Shown: positions 63,424-64,000 of the stretch, one piece after another
Numbering within the stretch: the first letter of the stretch is position 1
How the letters are laid out: each line of letters starts with the position of its first letter
Assembly (NCBI RefSeq): GCF_005924265.1
Contig: NZ_VCLB01000006.1
Location: 124,001-188,000, forward strand
Reading direction: 5' to 3'
DNA from: Martelella lutilitoris
Lineage (GTDB): Bacteria > Pseudomonadota > Alphaproteobacteria > Rhizobiales > Rhizobiaceae
DNA: 64,000 nt
Position numbers and translations under genes: made by a program
The notes under the pieces: generated by a model
What the model was told of the DNA's origin: nothing
The model's database searches: none
Seen by the model: the letters and a program-made list of their open reading frames with translations, nothing else

Positions 63424-64000
63424 CTATTCGCCCTCGGGAAGCGTCAGGATCACCGGCCCGTTGCGGGTTGCCACCAGCGTGTGCTCGAACTGGACCGTCA
63501 GCGCCTTGGGGATCGAATAGAGCACCCACTCCCGGTCCTCCTCCTCCTCGGCAAACTCGCCGCCGAGCGAAAGAAACGGCTCGACCGTGAAGACATGCCC
63601 CTCGGCGATGCGGCGGCGCTCGCTCGGGTCCGGCCATGTGGAGAGCTCTGCGGGCTCCTCGTGCAGCGAGCGGCCGATGCCGTGGCTTGCGAGATTGCGG
63701 ATCAGCGAATAGCGGTTCTTGCGGGCGAAATCGCCGATGGCATTGCCGATATCAGCGAAATCGCCGCCGGGCTTCACCTGGTTGATCCCGGTCCACATCG
63801 CCCGCTTGCCGTCGCGGCAGAGGCGCTTGATCTTCGACGTCACCGGCGGCACGGCGAAGGAGGCGCCGGTATCGGAGAAAAAGCCGTTCTTCTCGGCCGA
63901 AACATCGATATTGACGAGGTCGCCGGCGGCAATCACCCGGTCGCCCGGAATGCCGTGGGCGACCTCCTCATTGACGGAAATGCAGGTCGCTCCGGGAAAC
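63424..64000 (-). CDS. map: Methionine aminopeptidase, C-terminal part (truncated by window edge)
   Basis: Type I methionine aminopeptidase, removing the initiator Met. Only about 192 residues, starting in frame at the right edge with FPGATCISVNEEVAHGIPGDRVIAAGDLVNIDVSAEKNGFFSDTGASF. Metal ligands visible: Asp in NIDVS and FSDTGASF, His in LASHGIGRSLHEEP, Glu in VFTVEPFLS and Glu in TVQFEHTLV. The usual family triad is complete in this part. Window end removes the N terminus. Upstream neighbour lies beyond the edge; downstream is bacA with about 130 bases between. Confidence 0.9.
   Translation of the reverse strand, partial: FPGATCISVNEEVAHGIPGDRVIAAGDLVNIDVSAEKNGFFSDTGASFAVPPVTSKIKRLCRDGKRAMWTGINQVKPGGDFADIGNAIGDFARKNRYSLIRNLASHGIGRSLHEEPAELSTWPDPSERRRIAEGHVFTVEPFLSLGGEFAEEEEDREWVLYSIPKALTVQFEHTLVATRNGPVILTLPEGE

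Noticed and set aside
62031-63590. 519-residue open frame on the plus strand opposite bacA
   Set aside because: Antisense to a well supported bacA; no domain recognised.

Overview
The window is a chromosomal segment of an alphaproteobacterium, almost certainly Rhizobiaceae (Hyphomicrobiales). The evidence is the rhizobial TCA block mdh-sucCD-sucA-sucB with lpdA close by, a BacA peptide transporter, an Omp19-type lipoprotein, a NolR-like ArsR regulator, a long malic enzyme with a phosphotransacetylase-like tail, the hemC-hemD-Mic60-hemY order, and small palindromic intergenic repeats of the rhizobial mosaic type. Codon use is GC-rich throughout, so long open frames antisense to real genes are common and were ignored. 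I found no rRNA, tRNA, CRISPR array, prophage or transposase gene.

Layout. 1-4.6 kb: truncated priA, a lysophospholipid-type acyltransferase, xerC, a small exported protein and an EamA permease. 4.7-15.7 kb (minus strand): the TCA operon, transcribed mdh-sucC-(104-aa membrane protein)-sucD-sucA-sucB-(two LysE exporters)-lpdA, with a good promoter upstream of mdh and stable hairpins between sucD/sucA and sucA/sucB. 15.7-21.6 kb (minus): zapE, an omp19-like lipoprotein and sdhCDAB, in which a VapD ribonuclease-family gene sits between sdhA and sdhB. 21.9-25.6 kb (minus): a METTL20-like protein methyltransferase, a palindromic repeat, then the compact tsaD-gpsA-yciI-EVE run. 25.7-32 kb (plus): hemC, hemD, Mic60-like and HemY-like membrane proteins, then a TerB protein overlapping a class I glutamine amidotransferase. 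32-42.3 kb: MFS exporter, YggT, ppa, GNAT, the lipid A genes lpxK and waaA with DUF4170 and a CysQ-like phosphatase, PmbA and a Kef-type antiporter. 42.3-49.7 kb: grxB, ThuA-like protein, an unusual two-domain acyltransferase, DoxX, malic enzyme and a LuxR-type regulator. 49.8-56.2 kb: thymidine kinase, a lone choline-type ABC ATPase coupled to a HugZ heme-oxygenase-like gene, a NolR-like repressor, an omega-aminotransferase, an aldose-1-epimerase-like protein and a broken aquaporin gene. 56.2-64 kb: GH13 alpha-glucosidase, GT4 glycosyltransferase, der, a TPR membrane protein, NnrU, bacA and a truncated map.

Functionally the window is mostly central metabolism (TCA cycle from 2-oxoglutarate to oxaloacetate, malic enzyme, heme synthesis) and envelope work (lipid A, BacA, Omp19, GT4). 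The accessory signals worth following are the vapD insertion in sdh, the membrane gene inside sucCD, the acyltransferase/toroid fusion with ThuA, the choV-hugZ pair, and the aquaporin pseudogene disrupted by a two-hairpin palindromic element whose second copy lies downstream of the malic enzyme gene.
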